A stretch of 64,000 nucleotides of DNA from Stutzerimonas stutzeri (GTDB taxonomy: Bacteria; Pseudomonadota; Gammaproteobacteria; Pseudomonadales; Pseudomonadaceae), in contig NZ_JYHV01000014.1 of the NCBI RefSeq assembly GCF_000952685.1, positions 310,001 through 374,000 of the forward strand. Reading direction: 5' to 3'. Made by a program: the position numbers and the translations under genes. Under the pieces are notes generated by a model. The model saw only the letters and a list, made by a program, of their open reading frames with translations. It was not told the origin of the DNA and ran no database searches. The stretch's first letter is position 1. Each line of letters begins with the position of its first letter. Below are positions 6,759-15,360 of the stretch, piece by piece.

Positions 6759-8521
6759 CAGTAACTCTCCATAAATCCGGTGTTCTGGGCGGTCATGCCC
6801 TCGAGCGGCTCGTTGTGCAGGGCATGGAACAGCGCCCAGGCCAGATCAGCGTGCCCGGTGTCATCGGTGCGCCCGGCCGTGTACGTCATCTGCCGGCCGC
6901 TGGCCGTGGTGGTTTTGCGGATGGCCATCAGCGAGGAAGCGAGGTCAGTCCAGCCGGCGTCGAATTCCAGCCGGCCCTTGTGGATCACGTCGTAGGCCTT
7001 CAGCACCAGGCGGGTTTTCACCTCGGGCGAGTAACTGAAGGTGGTCAGGTTGGGGAAGAACTGTTTCACCAGCTGCGCCACGCCCGACCCCATGCCGGTC
7101 ATATCGATGCCGATGTAGGTCACCCAATAGCGCAGCGTCACCCGGCGGATCGCCTCGGCCTGGGCGGCGAAGTCCATCCCGCGGAACTGATGGCGCTCAA
7201 GCACGCGGAACTTGCCGCCCGGTACCAGCGGCGGCGCCACCACGATCAGGCCGGCGCTGTCGCCGGTCTCGGCCGGGTCATAGCCCACCCACACCTGGCG
7301 ATCACCGAAAGGCCGATCGGCGAAGGGCTTGTAGTCCTCGTTCCACTCGATCCAGCTGTCCACCATGCAGGGCTGCAGGATGTTGAGCGGGAAAATCGAC
7401 GCGCCGTCATCGACGAACTGACACATCAGCAGGTTCGCGTAGGCCTCGGCGCTGTACTCCTGGCGCAGCTCCTCGATGTCGAATAGCTCGCAGCCGCGTT
7501 GTTCGGCATCCAGGATGGTCACGATCTGGCGCCAGATCCGGTCCTCGCACAGCCGGCCCTGCTGCAGCGCATCGTGCGTCACATCCAGCTGGATCCGCTG
7601 CGCCGCCGGCTTGCCCTTGTTGAACCGCTCCCCCGTCCAGAACGAATAGGCTTCGTGCGCCATCGAGCTCGGCGTTGAAAAGTACGTCCGGCGATACTGC
7701 TTCTGCATCGCCATGCCGCTGGCGACCTTGTTCAGCTCGTTGAACTTGAAGGTCCAGAAGAATTCATCGAAGTAGAAGTTGCCGTGGTACCCCTGCGCCG
7801 TGCGCGCGTTGGTCCCGAGGAAGTGCAGCTCGGCGCCGTTGGCCAGGATGATTGGGTCGCCGGTCAGCTCGACCTGGCACACCTCGCGAGCGAACGCCTG
7901 GATATACGCCTTGAAAATGTGCGCCTGGTTCTTCGAAGCGGACAGAAAGATCTGATTGCGCCCCGTCACCAGCGCATCGAGCAGCGCCTCGCGGGCGAAG
8001 TAGTAAGTCGCCCCGATCTGGCGTGACTTGAGAATTGCGCGGGTCCGCTGATTGCCCGCCCGGTACCAGTCCAGCTGATAGCCGAAACAGCCATCGCGGA
8101 ACGCCTCCTCGAGCTGCTCGATATGTTCCTCTGCAAACTCGTTGCGCTTGGGCTTTGCCTTCGGCCCTTCGTTGCGCTTGGCCAGGTTCGGGTTCAGCTC
8201 CGTTTCCGTGCCACCACCCTGGAAGCGCTGGATCCGTGCCTGCCGCTCCAGCTGGCGGTGCAGCAGGTCGATCTCCTTGAAGTCGCCGCCGCTCTTGCCG
8301 TCCTTCAGGATCAGCTGAACCAGCCGCGCCTCCAGCGCGCCGCCGATCCGCTCGACGTTGTCCGCCCGGTCCCACTCGTCCCGCGCCTTCCAGCTGTGGA
8401 CGGTTTTTTCCTTCTCATCCAGGTAATCGGCGATATCGGTGATACGCCAGCCCGTCCAGTACAAAAACTTGGCCTGGCGGCGGTTATCACGTTGGGCGGG
8501 GAGTTCGGTCGGTGCGTTCAT
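6758..8521 (-). CDS. P: Terminase large subunit, ATPase (gpP)
   Basis: This is the P2 P-type DNA-packaging ATPase/nuclease, about 587 aa. An N-terminal HTH (WRITDIADYLDEKEKTVHSW) precedes the ATPase domain, with a Walker A-like SRQIGATYY and a Walker B-like FYFDEFFW; the C-terminal nuclease domain includes VGYDPAETGDSAGL. The start is uncertain: ATG 8521 and an in-frame GTG at 8542 both lack a clear ribosome binding site. It is divergent from O, with about 150 bp between them for promoters. Confidence 0.92.
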   Translation of the reverse strand: MNAPTELPAQRDNRRQAKFLYWTGWRITDIADYLDEKEKTVHSWKARDEWDRADNVERIGGALEARLVQLILKDGKSGGDFKEIDLLHRQLERQARIQRFQGGGTETELNPNLAKRNEGPKAKPKRNEFAEEHIEQLEEAFRDGCFGYQLDWYRAGNQRTRAILKSRQIGATYYFAREALLDALVTGRNQIFLSASKNQAHIFKAYIQAFAREVCQVELTGDPIILANGAELHFLGTNARTAQGYHGNFYFDEFFWTFKFNELNKVASGMAMQKQYRRTYFSTPSSMAHEAYSFWTGERFNKGKPAAQRIQLDVTHDALQQGRLCEDRIWRQIVTILDAEQRGCELFDIEELRQEYSAEAYANLLMCQFVDDGASIFPLNILQPCMVDSWIEWNEDYKPFADRPFGDRQVWVGYDPAETGDSAGLIVVAPPLVPGGKFRVLERHQFRGMDFAAQAEAIRRVTLRYWVTYIGIDMTGMGSGVAQLVKQFFPNLTTFSYSPEVKTRLVLKAYDVIHKGRLEFDAGWTDLASSLMAIRKTTTASGRQMTYTAGRTDDTGHADLAWALFHALHNEPLEGMTAQNTGFMESY

Positions 8522-8675
8522 GGCGCAGATGGTGTCGCGCACGCGTGAGGCGTGTTAGCGCCGCGCCATGTACCTGTTTCCCCTACACAGCAGGCAGATT
8601 GCCCGCACCGCTCGCGTTGCCGACCATGCCTTCACAGCAACTGCACCCAGCAGCTACCGACTGAGGACAGACCGC

Positions 8676-9512
8676 ATGGCCGGCAAGACCGACACCAAGA
8701 AATTCCGCTCCAAGTGGTTCCGCGTTGCCGTTGAAGGCGCGACCACCGACGGCCGCAACATTGAGCGCAGCTGGATCGAAGACATGGCCGCCCAATACAA
8801 CCCGGCCACCTACGGCGCTCGGATCAACTGCGAACACATCAAAGGCATCGCACCCGATACCCCATTCGGCGCCTATGGCGACGTGCTGGCAGTCAAGGCT
8901 GAAGAAGTCGAGATCAACGGCGAGCAGAAGCTCGCGCTCTACGCCCAGATCGAGCCTAACGACGCGCTGCTGGCCCTGAACAAGAAGCGCCAGAAGGTCT
9001 ACACCTCGATGGAGGTTCAGCCCAAGTTCGCCGACACCGGCAAGGCTTACCTCATCGGCCTGGCCATCACCGACAGCCCCGCCAGCCTGGGTACCGAAGC
9101 CCTGGAATTCAGCGCCAAGCACGGCACCCTGACCAACCGCAAACAGCATCCGGACAACCTGTTCACCGCTGCCGAAGAAGTCGAGCTCCAGTTCGATGAG
9201 GTCACCGAGCAGCCCAGTGCCTTCAAGGATCTCGCCGCTCGCGTCAAGTCGCTGTTCGCCAAGAGCAAGGAAACCGAAACCCAGTTCGGTGAGGTGGGCG
9301 ATGCAGTCACCGCTCTGGTCGAGTTTGCCGAGAAGCAACAGGCCAGTCTGGACGCGTACAGCACCGAAGCCACCGCCCTGGACGAGAAGTTCACCGCGCT
9401 AGAGGCCAAGGTCACCGAGCTCGAAACCAAGCTCGGCACCACCCAGGACCACAGCCAACAGCAGCGCCCGCCGGTTTCAGGCAGCGGCCAGCAAATCCTC
9501 ACCACTTACTGA
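8676..9512 (+). CDS. O: Capsid scaffolding protein and protease (gpO)
   Basis: This 278-aa P2 O-type protein combines a serine protease that matures the capsid with a C-terminal scaffold. Candidate catalytic residues by spacing to P2 gpO are Asp25, His54 (NCEHIKG) and Ser111 (YTSMEV). The C-terminal third is a coiled coil (TALDEKFTALEAKVTELETK) as expected for a scaffold. I chose the ATG at 8676 (MAGKTDTKKF), preceded by GAGGACAG; the upstream frame from 8568 is in the promoter region. Confidence 0.92.
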   Translation: MAGKTDTKKFRSKWFRVAVEGATTDGRNIERSWIEDMAAQYNPATYGARINCEHIKGIAPDTPFGAYGDVLAVKAEEVEINGEQKLALYAQIEPNDALLALNKKRQKVYTSMEVQPKFADTGKAYLIGLAITDSPASLGTEALEFSAKHGTLTNRKQHPDNLFTAAEEVELQFDEVTEQPSAFKDLAARVKSLFAKSKETETQFGEVGDAVTALVEFAEKQQASLDAYSTEATALDEKFTALEAKVTELETKLGTTQDHSQQQRPPVSGSGQQILTTY

Positions 9513-9530
9513 CCGACGCCGGAGCTCCTC

Positions 9531-10541
9531 ATGCGTAACGAAACCCGCAAATTGTTCAACGGCTACCTGCAGCAGGTGGCCAAGCTCAACGGCGTCGACA
9601 ACGCCACCGAGAAATTCAACGTCACCCCGACGGTCCAGCAGAAGCTGGAAAGCGCAATCCAGGAGGCCAGCGGCCTGCTGAAGCGCGTTAATGTCATCGG
9701 TGTTGAGCAGCAAGAAGGCGAAGCGCTGCTATTGGGCGTCAACGGCCCGATCGCCAGCCGTACTAACACCAAAAACGGCGGACGCCGTAACCCGGCCGAC
9801 CGTAGCGCCCTGACAAAGGACAGCTACAGCTGCAAGCAGACCAACTTCGACAGCGCGTTCCCTTACGCCCTGATCGATGCCTGGGCTAAGTTTCCGGACT
9901 TCCAGGTACGCCTGTCTGGCTCCATCACCGAGCGTCAGGCGCTGGACCGCATCATGATCGGCTTCAACGGCACCAGTGCCGCAGCCGCCACCGATATCGC
10001 TGCCAACCAGCTCCTGCAGGATGTCAACGTCGGTTGGCTGCAAAAGATCCGCGCCGGTGCAGCTGACCGCGTCCTCGACGAAGTCGTCGAAGCGTCTGGC
10101 AAGGTCACAATTGGCGCCGCCGGCGACTACAAAACCCTGGACGGCGTGGTATTCGACGCCGTGCAGATGCTCGACCCGTGGCACCGCAACCACCCCAACC
10201 TGGTGGTCATGGTTTCCCGCGATCTACTGCACGACAAGCTGCTCGCCGCAGTAGAGAAGGGCGCCGCTTCCAACCAGGAAGAAAACGCAGCGGACCAGAT
10301 CGTCACAAAGGCTCGCCTCGGTGGTCTGCCGATCGTTGATGCGCCGTTCTTCCCGGCCGGTACCGTGCTGGTCACGACCCTGTCGAACCTCTCGATCTAC
10401 TTCCAGGAAGGCGCTCGGCGCCGTCATGTGAAGGACGAGCCGGAATACGACCGCATCGCCGACTATCAGTCGAGCAATGATGCCTACGTGATCGAAGACT
10501 TCGGTCTGGTCGCCCTGGTTGAAAACATCGAGGCGGTGTAA
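9531..10541 (+). CDS. N: Major capsid protein (gpN)
   Basis: This 336-aa P2 N-type HK97-fold capsid subunit begins with the typical MRNETRKLFNGYL. It shows the conserved PTVQQKLESAIQEAS and ends with VIEDFGLVALVENIE. In P2 the N-terminal ~31 residues are removed by gpO. It lies between O and M with short spacers. Confidence 0.95.
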   Translation: MRNETRKLFNGYLQQVAKLNGVDNATEKFNVTPTVQQKLESAIQEASGLLKRVNVIGVEQQEGEALLLGVNGPIASRTNTKNGGRRNPADRSALTKDSYSCKQTNFDSAFPYALIDAWAKFPDFQVRLSGSITERQALDRIMIGFNGTSAAAATDIAANQLLQDVNVGWLQKIRAGAADRVLDEVVEASGKVTIGAAGDYKTLDGVVFDAVQMLDPWHRNHPNLVVMVSRDLLHDKLLAAVEKGAASNQEENAADQIVTKARLGGLPIVDAPFFPAGTVLVTTLSNLSIYFQEGARRRHVKDEPEYDRIADYQSSNDAYVIEDFGLVALVENIEAV

Positions 10542-10544
10542 GTC

Positions 10545-11273
10545 ATGCTCAGTCCAGCCCAGCGCAACCAGCTGCGCAAACGCGCAGCCTTGCAGGCTGC
10601 TGTGGTAGCCCCGGCCATTTCGATGGCCGGGGCTACCGCCTACGAACAGCAGCTGCTGCAACTCAACCAGGACAGACTGCGCCTCAAGCAGGTGCAGTCG
10701 GAGCAGGGCAAGGCCGAGCTCAAGCGCACGTTGATCCCTGCCTACGCGCCCTACATCGAAGGTGTGTTGGCCGCCGGCAACGGCGCCCAGGACGACGTGC
10801 TTACCACCCTCATGGTCTGGTACATCGATGCGGGTTACTTCGCCAATGCGCTCGATATCGGTGCTTATGTGCTCAAGCACAACCTGAAGATGCCTGATCG
10901 CTTCGCCCGCACCACCGGTTGCCTGCTGGCCGAGGAAGTGGCCAACGGTGCGCTCAAAGTGCAGAAGGCCGGCGGCTACTTCCCGCTGTACGTGCTCGAG
11001 CAGGCCCAAACCATCACCGCCGCGCATGACATGCCCGATGAAGCCCGCGCCAAGCTGCACCTGGCAACAGGCAAGGCGATGCTGGGCATGGTCGACGAGC
11101 AGCAGCTGGACGGCGAGTTGCTCGAGCAAGCCAAGGCGCAACTGGCCAAGGCCATCGACCTGCACGGCAGTTGCGGCGGCAAAAAGGATCTGGAGCGCGT
11201 CGATCGCCTCCTCAAGAAGCATGCGGAAAGCAAGCCAACCGAACCCGGTACCGGCGAGCCACCCGCTAACTGA
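10545..11273 (+). CDS. M: Terminase small/endonuclease subunit (gpM)
   Basis: This 242-aa protein is the P2 M-type terminase subunit that cuts cos together with gpP. Family landmarks are LMVWYIDAGYFANALDIG and the C-terminal KDLERVDRLLKKH. It starts 3 bp after the stop of N. Confidence 0.92.
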   Translation: MLSPAQRNQLRKRAALQAAVVAPAISMAGATAYEQQLLQLNQDRLRLKQVQSEQGKAELKRTLIPAYAPYIEGVLAAGNGAQDDVLTTLMVWYIDAGYFANALDIGAYVLKHNLKMPDRFARTTGCLLAEEVANGALKVQKAGGYFPLYVLEQAQTITAAHDMPDEARAKLHLATGKAMLGMVDEQQLDGELLEQAKAQLAKAIDLHGSCGGKKDLERVDRLLKKHAESKPTEPGTGEPPAN

Positions 11274-11368
11274 GCGTCCCCCACGCACTCGGCGGCTCGG
11301 GGCTGATCAGCAGTTTTCTCCTTGCCTTGCTGTGACGCCCCGACCACCGCCGAACTAGGGAAGAATTC

Positions 11369-11833
11369 ATGAGCGCATTCATCGCATCAGGGGGCAGCCA
11401 AGCGCCGCACCCCATCACCAACGATGGCTGGTTTCCTGACCTGGACGGCCAGCACATGCGCGAATCCCTGCGCCTCGACGGCAGCATCACCGATGCCCGC
11501 CTGGAAGTCGCAGCCGTCAACGCGGTGATCGAAGTCAACCGCGAGCTCGCCGACTACCAAGCCCAGCGCCAAGCCGAAGGGCATGCCGACCTGGCCAGCG
11601 TACCGGCCAAGCAGATCCAGGGCGAAAGCCAGCTGCTGCACCTTTACCGCCGCGCCATCTACTGCAGCGCCGGCGCCGAGCTGGCCGAGCGCTACCGCGA
11701 TTACAGTGCCACCGGCGACGGTGCCGAGCGCGCCGAAGCACTCACACCCACCGCCGACGAATACCGTCGCGACGCCCGCTGGGCGATGCGCAGCATCCTC
11801 GGCCGCGTGCACACCACCGTGGAGCTGATCTGA
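11369..11833 (+). CDS. L: Head completion/stabilisation protein (gpL)
   Basis: This 154-aa P2 L-type protein acts at the capsid-tail connector. The pattern NDGWFPDLDGQHMRESLRLDG near the start and LYRRAIYCSAGAELAERYRDY in the middle is typical. It is followed by X with a 1-bp overlap. Confidence 0.92.
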   Translation: MSAFIASGGSQAPHPITNDGWFPDLDGQHMRESLRLDGSITDARLEVAAVNAVIEVNRELADYQAQRQAEGHADLASVPAKQIQGESQLLHLYRRAIYCSAGAELAERYRDYSATGDGAERAEALTPTADEYRRDARWAMRSILGRVHTTVELI

Positions 11834-12042
11834 TGGCCAGCCTCCGCGCCCAGCAAGGCGACACCGTGGACGCCATCTGCTGGCGGCACTACGGCCGCAC
11901 CGCCGGCGTAGTCGAGCAAGTTCTCGATGCCAACCCCGGCCTGGCCGACCTCGGCCCGGTCATCCCTCACGGCACGCTGATCGAGCTGCCGGAACAGGCC
12001 GTGCGAGCCGAACAACGCCAAATGGTGAACCTATGGGATTGA
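11833..12042 (+). CDS. X: Tail protein X (LysM-like)
   Basis: This 69-aa protein of the P2 X family is a small LysM-like tail component. The start LRAQQGDTVDAICWRHYG and the end GTLIELPE are characteristic. It overlaps L (1 bp) and the next gene (10 bp). Confidence 0.9.
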   Translation: MASLRAQQGDTVDAICWRHYGRTAGVVEQVLDANPGLADLGPVIPHGTLIELPEQAVRAEQRQMVNLWD

Positions 12043-12488
12043 TCTACCTCGCGCTCTACAAGGGCAAAGGCACGCTGTTCAACCGCTTGATTCGCCTGTG
12101 GACGCGCTCGATCTACAGCCACTGCGAGCTGGTCATGCCGGACGGCCGCTGGTTGTCCGCCTCGGCCATGGACGGCGGCGTGCGCGCCAAACGCATCGAG
12201 CTCGACCTTGCCCACTGGGACCTGATACCGGTGCCCTGGGCCGACGCCACGCGCATCGAGCAGCTGTTCAGTGCCAACCAGGGCCGCGGCTATGACTGGC
12301 TGGGCCTGCTCGGCAGCCAGATCCTCCCCATCACCATCGACAACAAACGCCGGATGTTCTGCAGTGAATTCTGCGCCGCCGGGCTGGGCTATCCGCTCCC
12401 GCAGCGGTACAGCCCGGCTCTGCTTGGCGAAGTAGTCCGGCACATCCACACACTCAACCTTGGACAGCGGAATGAAGCACATGCCTGA
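12033..12488 (+). CDS. YiiX/NlpC-P60-like papain-fold hydrolase in the lysis region
   Basis: This 151-aa protein shows a circularly permuted papain-like pattern: YSHCELVM with His30, a central RGYDWLGLLG, then FCSEFCAA with Cys110 followed by Ser-Glu. These match YiiX/NlpC-P60-type cysteine hydrolases, which act on peptidoglycan peptides, lipids or amide bonds. There is no signal peptide. It lies between tail gene X and the holin, so a role in lysis or in cell-wall passage of the tail is possible; the substrate is not deducible. Confidence 0.65.
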   Translation: MGLIYLALYKGKGTLFNRLIRLWTRSIYSHCELVMPDGRWLSASAMDGGVRAKRIELDLAHWDLIPVPWADATRIEQLFSANQGRGYDWLGLLGSQILPITIDNKRRMFCSEFCAAGLGYPLPQRYSPALLGEVVRHIHTLNLGQRNEAHA

Positions 12489-12795
12489 CAGACCGGAAAC
12501 CTGGGCGTGGCTCGCCGCCTGGTTGGAAGCCAACTTTCCGGCCCTCTACGCCGGCGCGCTCGCCATGCTCATCGCCGTGTGGCGGATCATTTACAGCGGC
12601 GGCAAGTTGCGTCAGCTCGCGCTCGAGGCGCCGCTTTGCGGGCTGCTCGGCATCGGCGTGTCCTACGGCCCCGCGTTGATCGGCGCGCCCCAGGAGGCTG
12701 GGGTATTCCTCGCCTGCATGGTCGGCCTATTCGGCGTCGAAGCCAGCCGCGCCGCGGCGAAGAGAGTGATCATCAAGAAGGCAGACCAGCTATGA
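12481..12795 (+). CDS. Y: Holin (LydA-like class)
   Basis: This 104-aa protein has two to three hydrophobic helices (LYAGALAMLIAVWRIIY, CGLLGIGVSYGPALIG, GVFLACMVGLFGVEAS) and a basic C-terminus (KRVIIKK), typical of phage holins that open the inner membrane for the endolysin. The start may instead be the ATG at 12472, giving MKHMPDRP; two closely spaced starts are common in holins (holin and antiholin). It overlaps the endolysin by 4 bp. Confidence 0.82.
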   Translation: MPDRPETWAWLAAWLEANFPALYAGALAMLIAVWRIIYSGGKLRQLALEAPLCGLLGIGVSYGPALIGAPQEAGVFLACMVGLFGVEASRAAAKRVIIKKADQL

Positions 12796-13610
12796 CCGCA
12801 CTCCGTAACGGTTCGCGCGGCCTGGCCGTTCGCCAACTCCAAACACAACTCAACCACCTCGGCGCAGCGCTGGAGGTCGATGGCGACTACGGCGAAATCA
12901 CCGAAGCCGCCGTGCGCGCCTACCAACTCAAGGTCGGCCTGGTTGACGATGGCGTGGCTGGGTCCAAGACCCTCGCCGCTCTGGCCGGCGCCGATATCTC
13001 CCGGCTGCTCAAGCGCAAAGACCTGCAACAGGCCGCCAACCGTCTCGGCGTCCCGCTGGCCAGTGTCATGGCCGTCAACCAGGTGGAAAGCCGCGGCGAA
13101 GGGTTCGCCAGCAACGGTCGCCCGGTGATCCTCTTCGAACGGCACGTCATGTTCGAGCGCCTGCAGGCCAACGGTTTGACCGAAGCCGAGGCCGACCAGC
13201 GCGCCGCGCAGTATCCCGCCCTGGTCAACCGCCGCACCGGTGGCTACGCCGGTGGCACCGTCGAGCATCAGCGCCTTGCACAGGCCAAGCAGATCCACAC
13301 CGCATCGGCGCTGGAATCGGCCAGCTGGGGGCTGTTCCAGATCATGGGCTACCACTGGGAGCGCCTCGGCTACCTGGACGCGCAGCACTTCGCCGACACC
13401 ATGGCGCTCAGCGAGGCCGCCCAGCTCGACGCCTTCGTCTGCTTTATCGAAACCGACCCGGCACTGCACAAGGCGCTGAAGGGTAAGAAGTGGGCCGAGT
13501 TCGCCAAGCGCTACAACGGCCCGGCCTACGCCAAGAACCTCTACGACGTGAAGCTCGCCCGAGCCTATGCGCGGTTCGCTGGCGAACACGGCCAGGAGCA
13601 GGCCGCATGA
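12792..13610 (+). CDS. Endolysin: peptidoglycan-binding domain plus N-acetylmuramidase
   Basis: This 272-aa protein has an N-terminal PG-binding domain (about residues 3-65, with VDGDYGEITEAAVRAYQ) and a C-terminal muramidase domain (about 75-265, DUF3380 type) with the likely catalytic Glu99 in NQVESRGEGF and the conserved SASWGLFQIMGYHW. It cuts the glycan backbone after holin triggering. It replaces the P2 K-type enzyme. I chose the ATG at 12792, which overlaps the holin stop; the longer upstream frame is a shadow of the holin. Confidence 0.92.
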   Translation: MTALRNGSRGLAVRQLQTQLNHLGAALEVDGDYGEITEAAVRAYQLKVGLVDDGVAGSKTLAALAGADISRLLKRKDLQQAANRLGVPLASVMAVNQVESRGEGFASNGRPVILFERHVMFERLQANGLTEAEADQRAAQYPALVNRRTGGYAGGTVEHQRLAQAKQIHTASALESASWGLFQIMGYHWERLGYLDAQHFADTMALSEAAQLDAFVCFIETDPALHKALKGKKWAEFAKRYNGPAYAKNLYDVKLARAYARFAGEHGQEQAA

Positions 13611-13813
13611 TCGACCACGAGCAGATCCGCAAGCACAGCCCCCAGGATGGCGATGTGTTCGAGCTGCCGGCCGACACGTCGCCGCAGCTGGCAGAGCAGT
13701 TCGCCGAGGCATTGCACGTCGCGGTACCGGGCGTGCGCTGCCTGGTGCTGATCGGCGAGGTTCGCCAGATGGATGAAGCCGCCATGAACCTCGCCGGCTG
13801 GTACCGCCAATGA
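13607..13813 (+). CDS. Small conserved lysis-cassette protein
   Basis: This 68-aa acidic cytosolic protein (MIDHEQIRKHSPQDG...) is of unknown function. Its ATG overlaps the endolysin stop by 4 bp and its end overlaps the Rz start by 4 bp, so it is translationally coupled inside the cassette and probably real. No motif recognised. Confidence 0.7.
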   Translation: MIDHEQIRKHSPQDGDVFELPADTSPQLAEQFAEALHVAVPGVRCLVLIGEVRQMDEAAMNLAGWYRQ

Positions 13814-14253
13814 ACAGCTGGAAAGTCTGGCTCGCCATCGCAGCCGTATTCATCGCCATGGCCGTTGCCCTCAACTTTCAGGCCCAACGTATCGACGCTG
13901 AATCCGCCAGGGCGGATCTGGCCACCGAACGCCAGCAAACGCTCGAGCAGCGCAACGAGCGGCAGGCCGCAACCATCGTCCGCCTCGGTGGCGAGGTCGC
14001 CACGCAGCGCGCCGACCAGCTCTCACTGCAGCAGACCACCAGCGACCTGCATCAAGCCCACGCCACCGATCAGCTCAAGAAGAAGGAACGCCAACGCCAT
14101 GACCCACCTCTGCAAAGCTGGGCTGATCAGCCTCTGCCTGATGCTGCTCGCCGCCTGCACCAACGTCCCACCATCACCGGAGCCGCAGGTTACCGTCAGT
14201 GGCTGTCCAGTCGTGACGCGCTGCACGCTCAACCCGGCAGCGCCGGCCAGTAA
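13810..14253 (+). CDS. lysB: Rz-like spanin, LysB family
   Basis: This 147-aa protein has one N-terminal transmembrane segment (VWLAIAAVFIAMAVALNF) followed by a long periplasmic coiled coil (ATERQQTLEQRNERQAATI) and a Pro-rich end. This is the inner-membrane spanin or lysis-timing protein LysB of P2-like phages. The Rz1 gene is nested in another frame of its 3' half. Confidence 0.88.
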   Translation: MNSWKVWLAIAAVFIAMAVALNFQAQRIDAESARADLATERQQTLEQRNERQAATIVRLGGEVATQRADQLSLQQTTSDLHQAHATDQLKKKERQRHDPPLQSWADQPLPDAARRLHQRPTITGAAGYRQWLSSRDALHAQPGSAGQ

Positions 14254-14359
14254 CGGCGAGCTCAGCGATGACAGCGATTACCTCATGAGCGCCTGGGCCG
14301 AGTGTGCGGCCAAGGTCGATCTGGTGGTTGACCACAACCAGCGGGGCGCCCAGCCATGA
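14099..14359 (+). CDS. lysC: Rz1-like outer-membrane lipoprotein (LysC), overlapping Rz
   Basis: This 86-aa lipoprotein has a lipobox LLAAC with Cys20 and a following PPSPEPQ linker, as in Rz1/LysC spanins that link to Rz and fuse the inner and outer membranes. It starts inside lysB in another reading frame and overlaps it by 155 bp, the standard nested Rz/Rz1 architecture. The longer frame from 13865 is not the gene. Confidence 0.85.
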   Translation: MTHLCKAGLISLCLMLLAACTNVPPSPEPQVTVSGCPVVTRCTLNPAAPASNGELSDDSDYLMSAWAECAAKVDLVVDHNQRGAQP

Positions 14360-14841
14360 ACAAGCCCGAATCCCTCCGCGCCCACCTGGTGGCCGCAGTG
14401 CCCGAGCTCAAGCGCAACCCGGATCGCCTTTTGACCTTCGTCGACAACGGCAGCATGCGCAGCACCGCCGCACCGGGCCTGTCGTTTGAGTACAGCTACA
14501 CGCTCAACATCATCCTCACCGATTTCGCCGGCCATCCGGATGCAGTGGCCATTCCTCTGTTCGCCTGGGTGCTGGTCAACCAGCGTGAGCTGATGGAGAA
14601 CCTGGAGAAGGGCAGGGACGCCATTAAGTTCGAGGCGGACATCCTCGACAACAGCAAGGTGGACCTGTCCATCACGCTGCCGCTCACCGAGCGCGTAATC
14701 GTCAAGCGCCAGGCCGATGGCACGCTGCAGGTCAGCCACCCGGCTGAGCCCGTGGTCGATGACGAACTGTTCCTTGTACCGGCAATGCGCGTAGAGACCA
14801 GCGACGGCGAGCTGCTCGCCGAGTGGGGCGCCAATGGCTGA
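14356..14841 (+). CDS. R: Tail completion protein (gpR)
   Basis: This 161-aa P2 R-type protein is needed to finish the tail terminus. It has the pattern KPESLRAHLVAAVPELKRNPDRL followed by LSFEYSYTLNIILTDF. It overlaps lysC and S, so late-gene translation is coupled. Confidence 0.9.
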   Translation: MNKPESLRAHLVAAVPELKRNPDRLLTFVDNGSMRSTAAPGLSFEYSYTLNIILTDFAGHPDAVAIPLFAWVLVNQRELMENLEKGRDAIKFEADILDNSKVDLSITLPLTERVIVKRQADGTLQVSHPAEPVVDDELFLVPAMRVETSDGELLAEWGANG

Positions 14842-15292
14842 TGACCTGCAGGCGCTCGAAGACTGGGCCGGCGCGCTGCTCAATCGCCTGCAGCCGGCAG
14901 AGCGCCGCAAAGTCACCCAAGCCGTTGCCCGCGACCTGCGCCGCAGCCAGCAGCAGCGCATCGCCGCACAGAAAAACCCGGACGGCACGCCCTTCGCCCC
15001 GCGCAAGCCCCGCCAGCCGCTGCGCGCCAAAGCGGGCCGCATCAAGCAGCGCAAAATGTTCGCCAAACTGCGCACCGTCCGTTACCTGCGGCTGCAGAGC
15101 GATGCCTCGAGAATTGCCATCGGCTTCGCCGGCCGCGTGTCACGCATCGCCCGCATTCACCAGTACGGCCTGCGCGACAAACCCGGTCGAGAAACGCAGG
15201 ATACCCAATACGCCCGCCGCGAACTTTTAGGATTCAGTTCTTCGGATGTGGAGTTGATCCGCGACCGCCTGCTCGAGCACCTGGTCCCCTGA
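14834..15292 (+). CDS. S: Virion morphogenesis/tail completion protein (gpS)
   Basis: This 152-aa basic protein is of the P2 S type (phage virion morphogenesis family). The landmarks DGTPFAPRKPR, KMFAKLRTVRYL and RIHQYGLRDKP are typical. It is the last gene before the V promoter region. Confidence 0.9.
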   Translation: MADDLQALEDWAGALLNRLQPAERRKVTQAVARDLRRSQQQRIAAQKNPDGTPFAPRKPRQPLRAKAGRIKQRKMFAKLRTVRYLRLQSDASRIAIGFAGRVSRIARIHQYGLRDKPGRETQDTQYARRELLGFSSSDVELIRDRLLEHLVP

Positions 15293-15295
15293 CCC

Positions 15296-15314
15296 TGTAA
15301 CGCCCACCGCTACA
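15296..15314 (+). promoter_or_regulatory. Ogr-type activator site upstream of V
   Basis: TGTAAC-N7-GCTACA (19 bp, TGTA/TACA ends) is centred about 56 bp before the V start. The same sequence frame recurs at 20711-20729 before FI. P2 late promoters have a TGT...ACA dyad at about -55 bound by Ogr. The assignment is by similarity of pattern and position. Confidence 0.65.
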
Positions 15315-15360
15315 CAGCCCAGCGAATGCGCCGCGCGCGCGCGACCGCCAGCATGGGCCC

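Noticed and set aside
11331..11349. Possible third Ogr site before L (TGTGACGCCC...)
   Set aside because: The left half resembles the V site but the right half lacks ACA; L is anyway inside the O-N-M-L operon.
12663..13874. 403-aa frame antisense to holin and endolysin
   Set aside because: Shadow of the lysis genes; no start signal and no plausible domain.
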